DNA of 25,192 bases, from NCBI GenBank assembly GCA_044356825.1, contig JBIKVM010000018.1:1-25192 (forward strand), given 5' to 3'. The notes beneath the pieces are model-generated. The model saw only the letters and a list, made by a program, of their open reading frames with translations, made no database searches and was not told the DNA's origin. Source of the DNA: JAUREX01 sp044356825. Lineage in GTDB: Bacteria; Pseudomonadota; Alphaproteobacteria; Rhodobacterales; Rhodobacteraceae. Below are positions 7,603 through 14,276 of this stretch, piece after piece. The position numbers and the translations under genes were made by a program. Position 1 is the first letter of the stretch, and every line of letters begins with the position of its first letter.

Positions 7603-8534
7603 CCCTTCGCATCCTCTTCGCTGCCCCCCGCCGCCTCTGGCCCGAATTCGAGGCGCCGCTGCGCCGCGCCCTCGCCGAAGCCGGGATCGAGGCAGACCTT
7701 GCACCCGATTGCGCCGATCCGGCCGCGGTCGATTACATCGTCTATGCCCCGCGCGGCACGATCACGGATTTCACCCCCTTCGTGCGGACGCGCGCGGTGC
7801 TGAACCTCTGGGCGGGCGTCGAGACGATCGTGGGCAACCCGACGCTGACGCAGCCGCTCTGCCGGATGGTCGATCCGGGACTGACGCAGGGGATGGTCGA
7901 ATATGTGGTGGGCAACGTGCTGCGCCATCACCTCGGGACGGACCGCTTCGTCCGGCCCCCCGCGCCGCACTGGGATGTGCGCATCCCCCCGCTCGCGTCC
8001 GAGCGCAAGGTGGCGGTGCTGGGGCTTGGGGTGCTGGGGCTCGCGTGCGCGCGGGCGCTGGCGCGGCTCGGCTTCGACGTGACGGGATGGGCGCGCCGGG
8101 CGCGGCGCGTCTCGGGTCTGCGGACGCGCTCGGGCCCGGCGGGGCTGCGCGCGACCCTCGCGGGGGCCGAGATCGTCGTCACGCTCCTGCCGCTGACGCC
8201 CGCGACCGAGAACACGCTCGATGCCGGTCGCCTCGGGCTGCTGGCGCGGGGGGCGTGCATCGTCAATCCGGGGCGCGGCGCGCTGATCGATGACGCGGCA
8301 CTTCTGGCGGCGATCGCGTCCGGGCAGGTGGGGGGCGCGACGCTCGATGTCTTCCGGACCGAACCGCTGCCGCCCGATCACCCGTTCTGGGCCGAGCCGC
8401 GGATCACCATCACGCCCCACATCGCCGCCGATACACGGGCCGAGACATCGGCGCGCGTGATCGCCGAGAATATCCGCCGCGATCAGGCAGGGCAGCCGCT
8501 ACTCTATCTGGTAGACCGGAACGCAGGCTACTGA
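7599..8534 (+). CDS. ghrA: GhrA-type glyoxylate/hydroxypyruvate reductase (2-hydroxyacid dehydrogenase)
   Basis: Members of this D-2-hydroxyacid dehydrogenase branch reduce glyoxylate to glycolate or hydroxypyruvate to glycerate with NADPH. The 311-residue product matches the length of E. coli GhrA (312). It has the Rossmann motif GLGVLG (142-147) after a beta strand and the catalytic triad of the family: Arg226 in NPGRG, Glu255 in RTEPLPPDHPFW and His274 in TPHIAA. Arginines after the second beta strand (WARRARR, about 164-170) fit a preference for NADP(H). The start overlaps the rodA stop as ATGA, so it appears to be the last gene of the cell-shape operon. No role in wall synthesis is known to me. 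The 3' end abuts rnhA on the other strand with no spacer. Exact substrate is not provable from sequence. Confidence 0.85.
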   Translation: MTLRILFAAPRRLWPEFEAPLRRALAEAGIEADLAPDCADPAAVDYIVYAPRGTITDFTPFVRTRAVLNLWAGVETIVGNPTLTQPLCRMVDPGLTQGMVEYVVGNVLRHHLGTDRFVRPPAPHWDVRIPPLASERKVAVLGLGVLGLACARALARLGFDVTGWARRARRVSGLRTRSGPAGLRATLAGAEIVVTLLPLTPATENTLDAGRLGLLARGACIVNPGRGALIDDAALLAAIASGQVGGATLDVFRTEPLPPDHPFWAEPRITITPHIAADTRAETSARVIAENIRRDQAGQPLLYLVDRNAGY

Positions 8535-9005
8535 TCAGGGCGCCCGTTGCCCGCTCGCGCGCAGCCGCGCGATGGCCGCGCGCGCCAGCGCATCGGCGCG
8601 TTCGTTGCCCTCGTGGCCCGCGTGGCCCTTGATCCAGCGCCACGTCACCTTGTGGGGCACGCGCGCGGCATCGAGGCGGCGCCAGAGGTCCTCGTTCTTC
8701 ACGGGCTTGCCGGTCGAGACGCGCCAGCCCTTGGCCTTCCAGCCCGCGAGCCATTCGGTGATGCCGTTCTTCACATAGGCGCTGTCGGTCACGATCGTGA
8801 TCTCGGCCGGCCGCGTCAGGCTTTCGAGCGCCGAGATCGCGGCCATGAGTTCCATTCGGTTGTTGGTCGTCATCGCCTCGCCGCCCGACAGCTCGCGCTC
8901 GCGCAGCGTCGCGCCGGCCTCGGTCGCGCGCATGAGCACGCCCCAGCCCCCCGGCCCCGGGTTTCCGCTGCATGCGCCGTCGGTATAGGCCAAGAGCTCG
9001 GCCAT
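8535..9005 (-). CDS. rnhA: Ribonuclease HI
   Basis: RNase HI cuts the RNA strand of RNA-DNA hybrids, removing primers and R-loops. The 156-residue product matches the E. coli enzyme in length. The catalytic acidic residues are all present: Asp9 in YTDGACSGNPGPGG, Glu52 in NRMELMAA, Asp74 in VTDSAYVKNG and Asp138 in NERADALA, with His128 in the flexible loop GHAGHEGN. The basic protrusion (WKAKGWRVSTGKPVKN) is present. The ATG overlaps the stop of the upstream GST gene by one base (TGATG), and GGAG lies about 12 bases upstream. It is the last gene of a five-gene minus-strand run. Its stop abuts that of ghrA as TGATCA. Confidence 0.97.
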   Translation of the reverse strand: MAELLAYTDGACSGNPGPGGWGVLMRATEAGATLRERELSGGEAMTTNNRMELMAAISALESLTRPAEITIVTDSAYVKNGITEWLAGWKAKGWRVSTGKPVKNEDLWRRLDAARVPHKVTWRWIKGHAGHEGNERADALARAAIARLRASGQRAP

Positions 9006-9631
9006 CAGCCCGGGATCTCCGCAAGGCCCACATGCCCCGGCAGGGCGGCGACGCGCCCGAGCCAGCGGCGCAGCGCCGCGAACGGCCCGAGGTCATAGCC
9101 GCCGCGCGTGTCGGCCGAATGGGTGTAGGCGTAAAGGCAGAGGTCGGCGACGCTTGGCGCATCGCCCGCAAGCCACGCCCGCCCCCCCGCCAGATGCGCC
9201 TCCATCTGGCCGAGGATTTCGTTGCCGCGGGTCAGCAGCGCCGCCATCCGCTCGGGCGTCGCGTCCGCCGCGCGGTGGGGATAGCAGCAAAGCGCCGCGC
9301 GCACCGCGATCACGCCCTCGTGCTGGTTCTGCTCCCAGAACATCCAGGCCAGCGCCTCGGCGCGGGTAAAGGGGTCGGCGGGCATCCAGGCCGTCCCCTC
9401 GGCCAGCCAGCACAGAATCGCGTTCGATTCGGGCAGGAGCCGCCCGTCGGGCAGCTCCAGCACCGGCACCCGGTCGAGCGGCATGCGCCCCGCCGCGCGC
9501 GCCTCTGCCAGCCCGCCGCTGCCGTATTCGCAGGCGACGTGCCGATAGGGCCGCCCGAGATGGGCCAGCATCAGCCGCACCTTGTAGGAATTGCCCGACG
9601 AGGGCATCGAATAGAGCGTCAGCCCAGCCAC
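9005..9631 (-). CDS. Glutathione S-transferase-like protein
   Basis: The 208-residue product has the two-domain GST layout. The N-terminal thioredoxin-like domain begins LTLYSMPSSGNSYKVRLML and contains the cis-proline segment DRVPVLEL (Pro56) and the glutathione-contacting Glu68-Ser69 in LLPESNAI. An all-helical C-terminal domain includes the conserved APSVADLCLYAY segment. Ser residues in the N-terminal loop could serve as the glutathione-activating residue. The substrate is unknown; detoxification conjugation or peroxide reduction are possible. The start is taken as GTG 9631, which overlaps the end of the DUF3429 gene by 13 bases and has a GGGGGTGGGG stretch upstream. The next in-frame ATG would remove the first beta strand. 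It overlaps rnhA by one base. Confidence 0.82.
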   Translation of the reverse strand: MAGLTLYSMPSSGNSYKVRLMLAHLGRPYRHVACEYGSGGLAEARAAGRMPLDRVPVLELPDGRLLPESNAILCWLAEGTAWMPADPFTRAEALAWMFWEQNQHEGVIAVRAALCCYPHRAADATPERMAALLTRGNEILGQMEAHLAGGRAWLAGDAPSVADLCLYAYTHSADTRGGYDLGPFAALRRWLGRVAALPGHVGLAEIPG

Positions 9632-10077
9632 AACCCCACCCCCAGACAGACGGCCACCCCCGCGGTCAGCAGGAAGCGCAGCCGCATCCACCACCGCGGC
9701 ACCAGCCGCCAGAGCGCGAATTGCGCATCGAGCGCCAGCAGCGCGAAGAACCCCGTGAGTAGCGCCGACAGCGCCTGCGCCTCGGGCCCCGTCACCATGA
9801 AGAGCGCCCAGAGCGCCGGCACGACCGAGGCCGCATAGCCCCGCCACGCCCGCTCGGCCCCCTTCGCGGCAAAACCCCACAGCACGCCCGACATGAAGCA
9901 CAGGATGATCGTGCCATAGCCGATGAGCAGCGCCCGCCCCGCGAGCCGCGCGGGCACCAGCGCCGCGAGCGCCGGGTCGAGCACCGTCACCGCCCCCCAG
10001 GCAAAGGGGATGAGGCCCGCGAGCCCCAGGATCAGCGCTGGCCGTGGCACCGGCGCGAGGTCGGGCCCGCCCGTCAT
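9619..10077 (-). CDS. DUF3429 family membrane protein
   Basis: The 152-residue product is a polytopic membrane protein with about five hydrophobic segments. Family-like stretches include LILGLAGLIPFAWGAV near the N-terminus, GYGTIILCFMSGVLWGF in the middle and ALDAQFALWRLVPRWWMRLR before the last helix. This pattern resembles the DUF3429 family, whose function is not established. The ATG at 10077 overlaps the exporter gene stop as ATGA and is preceded by GGAG (10083-10086 on the plus strand). The frame is open further upstream only because it runs through the exporter gene. It lies in a translationally coupled chain with ispH, lysE-like, GST and rnhA, which gives no clear functional hint. Confidence 0.78.
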   Translation of the reverse strand: MTGGPDLAPVPRPALILGLAGLIPFAWGAVTVLDPALAALVPARLAGRALLIGYGTIILCFMSGVLWGFAAKGAERAWRGYAASVVPALWALFMVTGPEAQALSALLTGFFALLALDAQFALWRLVPRWWMRLRFLLTAGVAVCLGVGLWLG

Positions 10078-10694
10078 GCCCGCTCCAGCGCGAGCCGCCC
10101 GGCGAGGGCCGCGAAGGCCGCCGCAAAGCCGCGGTTCATCCAGCGCACCACCCCCGGCCGGGCGGTCAGCAGCACCCGCGCCTCGGCCGCGAAGATGCCG
10201 TAGAGGACGAAGACCGCAAGCGTCATCGCCATGAACACCCCGCCGAGCAGCACGATCTCGGCCGCCGCCGTCTCGGCCCGGCCCGTCAGGAAGGGCGGCA
10301 AGAGCGCGAGGAAAAAGATCGAGAGCTTGGGGTTGAGGATGTTCACGAGCGCGCCACGCCGGGCGATCTGCCAGCCGCTTTCGCGCCGCTCCGCCCCGCC
10401 CTGCCCGATATGCAGCGCCCCGCCCGCCGCCACCGCCTGCCACGCAAGCCAGAGCAGATACGCCACGCCAAGAAGCTTCACCAACGTGAAGAGCAGCGCG
10501 CTTGCGTGCAGGACGGCGGCAAGGCCCAGCATCGCCGCCGCGAGATGGGGCACGATCCCCGCCGTGCAGCCCGCCGCCGCCGCGATCGCGGCCCCCCGCC
10601 CCTGCCCGAGCCCGACGGCCAGCGTATAGATCACCCCCGTCCCCGGAGCGAGGACGACGACGAAGGCCGTGATCAGGAAATGCAGGCTGATCAT
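10074..10694 (-). CDS. LysE/RhtB family amino-acid exporter
   Basis: This is a 206-residue polytopic inner-membrane protein with six hydrophobic stretches, the length and topology of LysE/RhtB transporters. The N-terminal signature is visible as LAPGTGVIYTLAVGLGQGR (Pro17-Gly18 region), followed by AGIVPHLAAAMLGL and the loop segment ALVNILNPKLSIFFLALLPPF typical of the family. Such proteins export amino acids or derivatives such as homoserine, threonine, lysine or cysteine metabolites; the substrate cannot be told from sequence. The ATG overlaps the ispH stop as ATGA, with only a weak purine stretch (GAAAG) upstream, so it probably depends on translational coupling. Its stop overlaps the DUF3429 start. 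Confidence 0.88.
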   Translation of the reverse strand: MISLHFLITAFVVVLAPGTGVIYTLAVGLGQGRGAAIAAAAGCTAGIVPHLAAAMLGLAAVLHASALLFTLVKLLGVAYLLWLAWQAVAAGGALHIGQGGAERRESGWQIARRGALVNILNPKLSIFFLALLPPFLTGRAETAAAEIVLLGGVFMAMTLAVFVLYGIFAAEARVLLTARPGVVRWMNRGFAAAFAALAGRLALERA

Positions 10695-11641
10695 GCGCTT
10701 TCGCGCAGGACGCGCGGCACGCGGAACTCTACCCGCTCGACCGCCGTCTCGACGATCTCGCGCGTGACGTCATGGCGCGCGTCAAAGGCCGCGAGCACCT
10801 CCTCGATCAGCACCTCGGGCGCGCTCGCCCCCGCCGTCACGCCGACCGTCCGCACCCCCTCGATCGCGCGCCAGTCGATGTCGGCGGCCCGTTCGATCAG
10901 TTGGGCGTGCGCGCAACCCGCCGCGCGGCCGACCTCGACCAGCCGGCGACTGTTCGAGGAATTGGGCGCGCCGATGACGAAGAGCGCCTCGATCCGCCCG
11001 GCCATCGCCTTCACGGCCTCCTGCCGGTTGGTCGTGGCATAGCAGATATCCTCGCGGTGCGGGCCCACGATCGAGGGAAAGCGCGAGCGCAGCGCCGTCA
11101 CCACCGCGGCCGTGTCATCGACCGAGAGCGTCGTCTGCGTGATGAAGGCGAGCCGCTCGGGGTCGCGCACGCGCAGGCGCACCACATCCGCGATCGTCTC
11201 GACCAGCAGCACCTCGCCCTCGGGCAGCTGGCCCATCGTGCCCACCGTCTCGGGATGGCCCGCGTGCCCGATCATCACCATCTGGAGGCCGTTGGCGTGG
11301 TGGCGCGCGGCCTCCATGTGCACCTTCGTCACCAGCGGGCAGGTGGCATCGACCGCGATCATGTTGCGCCGCGCGGCCGTCTCGGGCACCGATTTTGGCA
11401 CGCCATGGGCCGAGAAGATCACCGGCCGGTCGTCGGGGCACTCGGAGAGTTCCTCGACGAACACCGCCCCCTTGGCGCGCAGGCTGTCGACGACAAAGCG
11501 GTTGTGCACGATCTCGTGGCGGACATAGACCGGCGCCCCCCATTTCTCGAGCGCGAGCTCGACGATCTTGATGGCGCGATCGACACCCGCGCAGAACCCG
11601 CGCGGCGCGGCAAGAAGAAGCGTGAGGGGGGGCTTGGTCAT
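10691..11641 (-). CDS. ispH: 4-hydroxy-3-methylbut-2-enyl diphosphate reductase
   Basis: IspH carries out the last step of the MEP isoprenoid pathway, reducing HMBPP to isopentenyl and dimethylallyl diphosphate with a [4Fe-4S] cluster. The product is 316 residues. The three cluster cysteines are Cys17 (PRGFCAGV), Cys101 (DATCPLV) and Cys200 (EDICYATTNRQEA). Substrate-binding His46 (EIVHN), His79 (FSAHGVP), His129 and the proton-donor Glu131 (GHPETVGTMG) are present, as is NSSNSRRL. ATG 11641 has Shine-Dalgarno GGAGAG (plus-strand 11646-11651) at four bases. It leads the overlapping chain ispH-lysE-DUF3429-GST-rnhA. No convincing promoter is seen in the 53 bases between it and the upstream pseudogene. 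Confidence 0.97.
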   Translation of the reverse strand: MTKPPLTLLLAAPRGFCAGVDRAIKIVELALEKWGAPVYVRHEIVHNRFVVDSLRAKGAVFVEELSECPDDRPVIFSAHGVPKSVPETAARRNMIAVDATCPLVTKVHMEAARHHANGLQMVMIGHAGHPETVGTMGQLPEGEVLLVETIADVVRLRVRDPERLAFITQTTLSVDDTAAVVTALRSRFPSIVGPHREDICYATTNRQEAVKAMAGRIEALFVIGAPNSSNSRRLVEVGRAAGCAHAQLIERAADIDWRAIEGVRTVGVTAGASAPEVLIEEVLAAFDARHDVTREIVETAVERVEFRVPRVLRESA

Positions 11642-11694
11642 GGCACTCTCCTGCCCCGGATTGGTAGTCGGATCGGCCCCGCAGGTCCAGCCCC

Positions 11695-12160
11695 TCAGCC
11701 AAAGGCACCCAGGAGGCCCGCAACGATCACCACCCCCAGCGCCGCCCCGGCCCAAGGCAGGGCGCGCGCCAGCAGATCGGGCGGGGCGGGCCAGAGCGCG
11801 AAGCGGTGCGCGGCAGCAAGATGAGTCGCGAGCGCCGCCACCGCGGCGATGTAATAGGGGATGAAATAGGCAGCACCCGGCCACTCCTGCACGACCGCCG
11901 CGGCAAAGGCGGTGCCCGTTTCTGGCCGCGCGCGCAGCACGGCGGGGACGTGCTGGACCACAAACAGCGCGAGCCACACACACGCCCGATGCGACCTACG
12001 CCAGCGCCCAAGCCCCGGACGGGCGCCCCCGCCGCCAGACGAGCGCCAGCCCGAGCGCGATCTGCACGCCAAAAAGCGCGATCAGCACGGGCTCGACGAC
12101 AGCATGCCGATAGATGGACCGCACCGCAGCGTTCAGGCAATGCCGGCGGCGCAGGGTCAT
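11695..12160 (-). pseudogene. Broken small membrane-protein gene (in-frame stop plus frameshift)
   Basis: Two minus-strand reading frames together spell one small membrane protein of about 150 residues. The first runs from ATG 12160 through MTLRRRHCLNAAVRSIYR and a hydrophobic helix (EPVLIALFGVQIALGLALVW) to an in-frame TAG at 11996-11998. The second frame resumes as VWLALFVVQHVPAVL and continues with AYFIPYYIAAVAALATHL and a final helix to TGA at 11695. Between them, at 11975-11983, is the dinucleotide run CACACACAC (GTGTGTGTG on the coding strand). Gain of two GT units, or loss of one, would explain the frame change, and a CAG-to-TAG change would explain the stop. The layout, with helices and a central QH pair, looks like a small cytochrome-b/SDH-anchor-like membrane protein, but I cannot name the family. 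Sequencing error is the alternative, though it would need two errors within about 20 bases. Confidence 0.6.
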
Positions 12161-12213
12161 GCCGCGCGCCTCCGCAAGGCCAACCCCGCCCATACCAGCG
12201 CCAGCGCCACCCA

Positions 12214-12771
12214 GTGCGCAGAACGCGGTCACGAAATGCCACAATCGCCGCCGCCTTTCGCCGTCTGGGCCAGGGTGGCATCGCTGCGGTCCGGGCCGAG
12301 GTGGTGGCCCGCGACCTCGGCGTGTCAAAAGGCAGCTTCTATTGGCATTTTAGGAACCTGCCCGACCTGAAATCGCGCATGCTCGCACATTGGCAGGCCG
12401 AGGCGACCGACCGGATCGTGGCCATGGCCGAGACCGGCGCCACCCCCCGCGAACGGCTCGGGCGGCTCGTTGACCTCGCCACCTCCGACCTCGATGCCCC
12501 CTATGGCGGCTATGCGACCGAGGCCGCGATTCGCGACTGGGCGCGCAGCGATCCGGTCGCAGGCGCGGCGCAGGCTGCAGCGGATGCCGCGCGGCTGGCC
12601 TATCTGAGGCAACTTCTTGCGCAGGCCGCCGCACCCGACCCCGCCCGCGCGGCGCGGCTGGTGCTGATGGCCTATACTGGCGCCGTCCACCTCGGCACGG
12701 CCGACCGCGCGCAACTGGCCGCGGACCTGCGCGCGCTGGTCATGGCACTCGCGGCACCATCGTCGGCGTGA
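12214..12771 (+). CDS. TetR/AcrR family transcriptional regulator
   Basis: The 185-residue product has a TetR-type N-terminal DNA-binding domain. The helix-turn-helix lies at about residues 27-46 and ends in the family hallmark LGVSKGSFYWHF. The remainder is an all-helical ligand/dimerisation domain with a C-terminal segment ARLVLMAYTGAVHLG. The only start in frame before the HTH is GTG at 12214; it has no recognisable Shine-Dalgarno, so expression may be low. The gene is divergent from the membrane pseudogene, with 53 bases between starts. TetR regulators usually repress a divergent neighbour, so the broken gene may have been its target and the regulator may be an orphan. The ligand is unknown. 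Confidence 0.85.
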   Translation: MRRTRSRNATIAAAFRRLGQGGIAAVRAEVVARDLGVSKGSFYWHFRNLPDLKSRMLAHWQAEATDRIVAMAETGATPRERLGRLVDLATSDLDAPYGGYATEAAIRDWARSDPVAGAAQAAADAARLAYLRQLLAQAAAPDPARAARLVLMAYTGAVHLGTADRAQLAADLRALVMALAAPSSA

Positions 12772-12812
12772 TCGGGACGCGCGGCCATGTGCTGTGCCCG
12801 GAAGCGTCTTGA

Positions 12813-12836
12813 CGGGCGAAGATTCGCCTTCGCCCG
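12813..12836. terminator. Bidirectional hairpin between tetR and the NYN gene
   Basis: The arms CGGGCGAAG (12813-12821) and CTTCGCCCG (12828-12836) are exact reverse complements around a six-base loop ATTCGC. The hairpin lies between two convergent genes, 41 bases after the tetR stop and 24 bases after the NYN stop on the other strand. It could terminate transcription from both sides. No T-tract is present on either flank, so it may be a weak or Rho-assisted terminator. Confidence 0.6.
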
Positions 12837-12860
12837 CCTCCGCGTCCAGCGGCGTGCGAC

Positions 12861-13454
12861 CTAGCCCGCGGTCGGCTCGCGCTCGGCCTCGGATGCGGGG
12901 GTCATCTCGCGCAGCTCACGCGGTTCGCGCGCCGGACGGCCGATCACTTCACGCAACTCGTCAAGCTCGATGAAGTTGTCGGCCTGGCGGCGCAGGTCGT
13001 CGGCGATCATGGGCGGGGTCGCACGGATCGTGGAGACGACCGAGACGCGCACGCCCTTGCGCTGCAGGCTCTCGACCAATCGGCGAAAGTCGCCGTCGCC
13101 AGAAAAGAGCACGATGTGATCGACATGCGGCGCGATTTCCATGGCGTCGATCGTGAGTTCGATGTCCATGTTGCCCTTGACCTTGCGGCGGCCTTGGCTG
13201 TCCACGTATTCGCGCGCGGGCTTCGTGACCATGGTGAAGCCGTTGTATTGCAGCCAGTCTACCAGCGGCCGGATCGGGGAATACTCGTCAGACTCGAGAA
13301 GCGCGGTATAGTAGAAGGCCCGCAGAAGCTTGCCGCGGCGCATGAATTCCTGCCGCAGGAGCTTGTAATCGATATCGAAGCCGAGCGCGCGCGACGCAGC
13401 GTAGAGGTTCGATCCATCGATGAAGAGGGCCAGTCGGTCGTCTTTGTAAAACAT
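12861..13454 (-). CDS. NYN-domain (LabA/DUF88-like) putative ribonuclease
   Basis: The 197-residue product is a NYN domain, a PIN-like fold predicted to cut RNA with metal ions. Conserved acidic residues are in place: Asp13 in LALFIDGSNLYA, Asp97 in KGNMDIELTIDAM, and Asp120 and Asp122 in VLFSGDGDFRRLV. A strand-rich segment, GVRVSVVST, follows. The last 25 residues are charged and probably disordered. The start MFYKDDRLALFIDG at 13454 is typical of alphaproteobacterial members, and GGGA lies upstream; 36 extra upstream codons in the open frame look non-coding. The gene is divergent from folK and convergent with tetR. Its biological substrate is unknown; related proteins include cyanobacterial LabA, but function there need not transfer. 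Confidence 0.85.
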   Translation of the reverse strand: MFYKDDRLALFIDGSNLYAASRALGFDIDYKLLRQEFMRRGKLLRAFYYTALLESDEYSPIRPLVDWLQYNGFTMVTKPAREYVDSQGRRKVKGNMDIELTIDAMEIAPHVDHIVLFSGDGDFRRLVESLQRKGVRVSVVSTIRATPPMIADDLRRQADNFIELDELREVIGRPAREPRELREMTPASEAEREPTAG

Positions 13455-13533
13455 CGTGCGTCCCTTTAATGTGCTCCGGATCGCGACCGCTGTCGCACAA
13501 CCCACAGGAGAATCCGGCGATGCCAGCGTCGCT

Positions 13534-13562
13534 CTTATGCTGCCTCGATTGGCTTTGCGCAA
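13534..13562 (-). promoter_or_regulatory. Candidate promoter for the NYN gene
   Basis: On the minus strand TTGCGC (13562-13557) and CATAAG (13539-13534) are separated by 17 bases. The -35 keeps the TTG that dominates alphaproteobacterial promoters and the -10 matches four of six positions. The transcript would have a 5' leader of about 70 bases before the ATG at 13454. The -35 is part of the palindrome TTGCGCAA (13555-13562). This is consensus matching only. Confidence 0.4.
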
Positions 13563-13567
13563 GACTG

Positions 13568-13595
13568 TTTACACTGGGCCTGCGATAGATATGAG
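13568..13595 (+). promoter_or_regulatory. Candidate promoter for folK
   Basis: TTTACA (13568-13573) and TATGAG (13590-13595) are spaced by 16 bases. The -35 matches five of six positions and the -10 four of six. Transcription would begin near 13602, seven bases before the preferred folK ATG at 13609, which has no Shine-Dalgarno. The two observations fit each other if folK is translated from a near-leaderless mRNA. An alternative ATG at 13591 would lie inside the -10 element. Confidence 0.4.
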
Positions 13596-13608
13596 AATTG
13601 TAGCACCC

Positions 13609-14238
13609 ATGGCCGACTGCCTGATCGCGGTGGGAGGCAACCTGTCATTCGAAGATCTGCCGTCTCGTCAGATCGTTGCGGATGCGATCTCTCAACTTGG
13701 CGCAGCCGGGTTCGACAAGATCATATCAAGTCGATACTACTCGTCACCCGCCTTTCCGGCCGGCTCGGGCCCTGACTTTATCAACGCCTGCGTGCGGGCG
13801 CGTTGGCCGGATGCGGGCGAATCGGGCGCGCGCGCCGCGCTCGGAGCGCTCCATGCAATCGAGGCGCGCTTTGGCCGCGTCCGCAGACAGCGCTGGGCCG
13901 GTCGCACGCTCGATCTCGATCTCCTGGCCGTCGATGGCATGGTGCTGCCCGATGCCCAGACGCAGGATGGCTGGCGCATGATGCCGCCGGACCGGCAGGC
14001 GGCCGAGGCGCCCGACCGGCTGATCCTGCCCCACCCGCGCCTGCAAGATCGTGCCTTCGTCCTCGTGCCGCTGGCCGAGATCGCGCCGGACTGGCGCCAT
14101 CCGCGCACCGGACGCACGGTGCGGACCATGCGCGACGCGCTGCCGGCGGCGGACCTCGCCGCCGTGCGGCCCCTGCCGGAGGGAAGCGACGACGCCCACC
14201 CGCAAAGATCGCTTGTAAATGGCAAGCCGCAGGCCTAG
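13609..14238 (+). CDS. folK: 2-amino-4-hydroxy-6-hydroxymethyldihydropteridine diphosphokinase
   Basis: HPPK transfers pyrophosphate from ATP to 6-hydroxymethyl-7,8-dihydropterin in folate synthesis. The 209-residue product starts with the expected strand and loop CLIAVGGNLSF. It continues with SRYYSSPAFPAGSGPDFINAC and the HPPK signature RWAGRTLDLDLL, in which the Asp residues bind magnesium. It ends with LILPHPRLQDRAFVLVPLAEIAP. ATG 13609 places the first conserved strand at residue 4 to 8; ATG 13591 would add six residues, and the open frame extends further still. Neither start has a Shine-Dalgarno, so the choice rests on homology and on the candidate promoter. A tail of about 25 residues follows the conserved core. 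FolP and FolB are not adjacent. Confidence 0.92.
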   Translation: MADCLIAVGGNLSFEDLPSRQIVADAISQLGAAGFDKIISSRYYSSPAFPAGSGPDFINACVRARWPDAGESGARAALGALHAIEARFGRVRRQRWAGRTLDLDLLAVDGMVLPDAQTQDGWRMMPPDRQAAEAPDRLILPHPRLQDRAFVLVPLAEIAPDWRHPRTGRTVRTMRDALPAADLAAVRPLPEGSDDAHPQRSLVNGKPQA

Positions 14239-14241
14239 ATA
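14213..14241 (+). promoter_or_regulatory. Candidate promoter for rpoZ-rel
   Basis: TTGTAA (14213-14218) and TAGATA (14236-14241) have a 17-base spacing at the end of folK. The AT content rises locally here compared with the coding DNA around it. The start would fall near 14248, giving an rpoZ 5' leader of about 30 bases with a good Shine-Dalgarno. The -10 is a poor match to the sigma-70 consensus. Confidence 0.4.
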
Positions 14242-14276
14242 GTCGGCCTTGTGTCCAGCCTTCCAAGAGGTATCCG

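Noticed and set aside
6346..7704. A 452-codon open frame antisense to rodA
   Set aside because: Very high His, Arg and Glu with no hydrophobic core, the complement of rodA membrane-helix codons.
11695..12072. The second half of the broken membrane gene as a complete gene starting at 12072
   Set aside because: The first 30 or so residues from that ATG are Gly/Arg/Ser-rich shadow of the other frame, and the clean membrane sequence starts only after the frameshift point.
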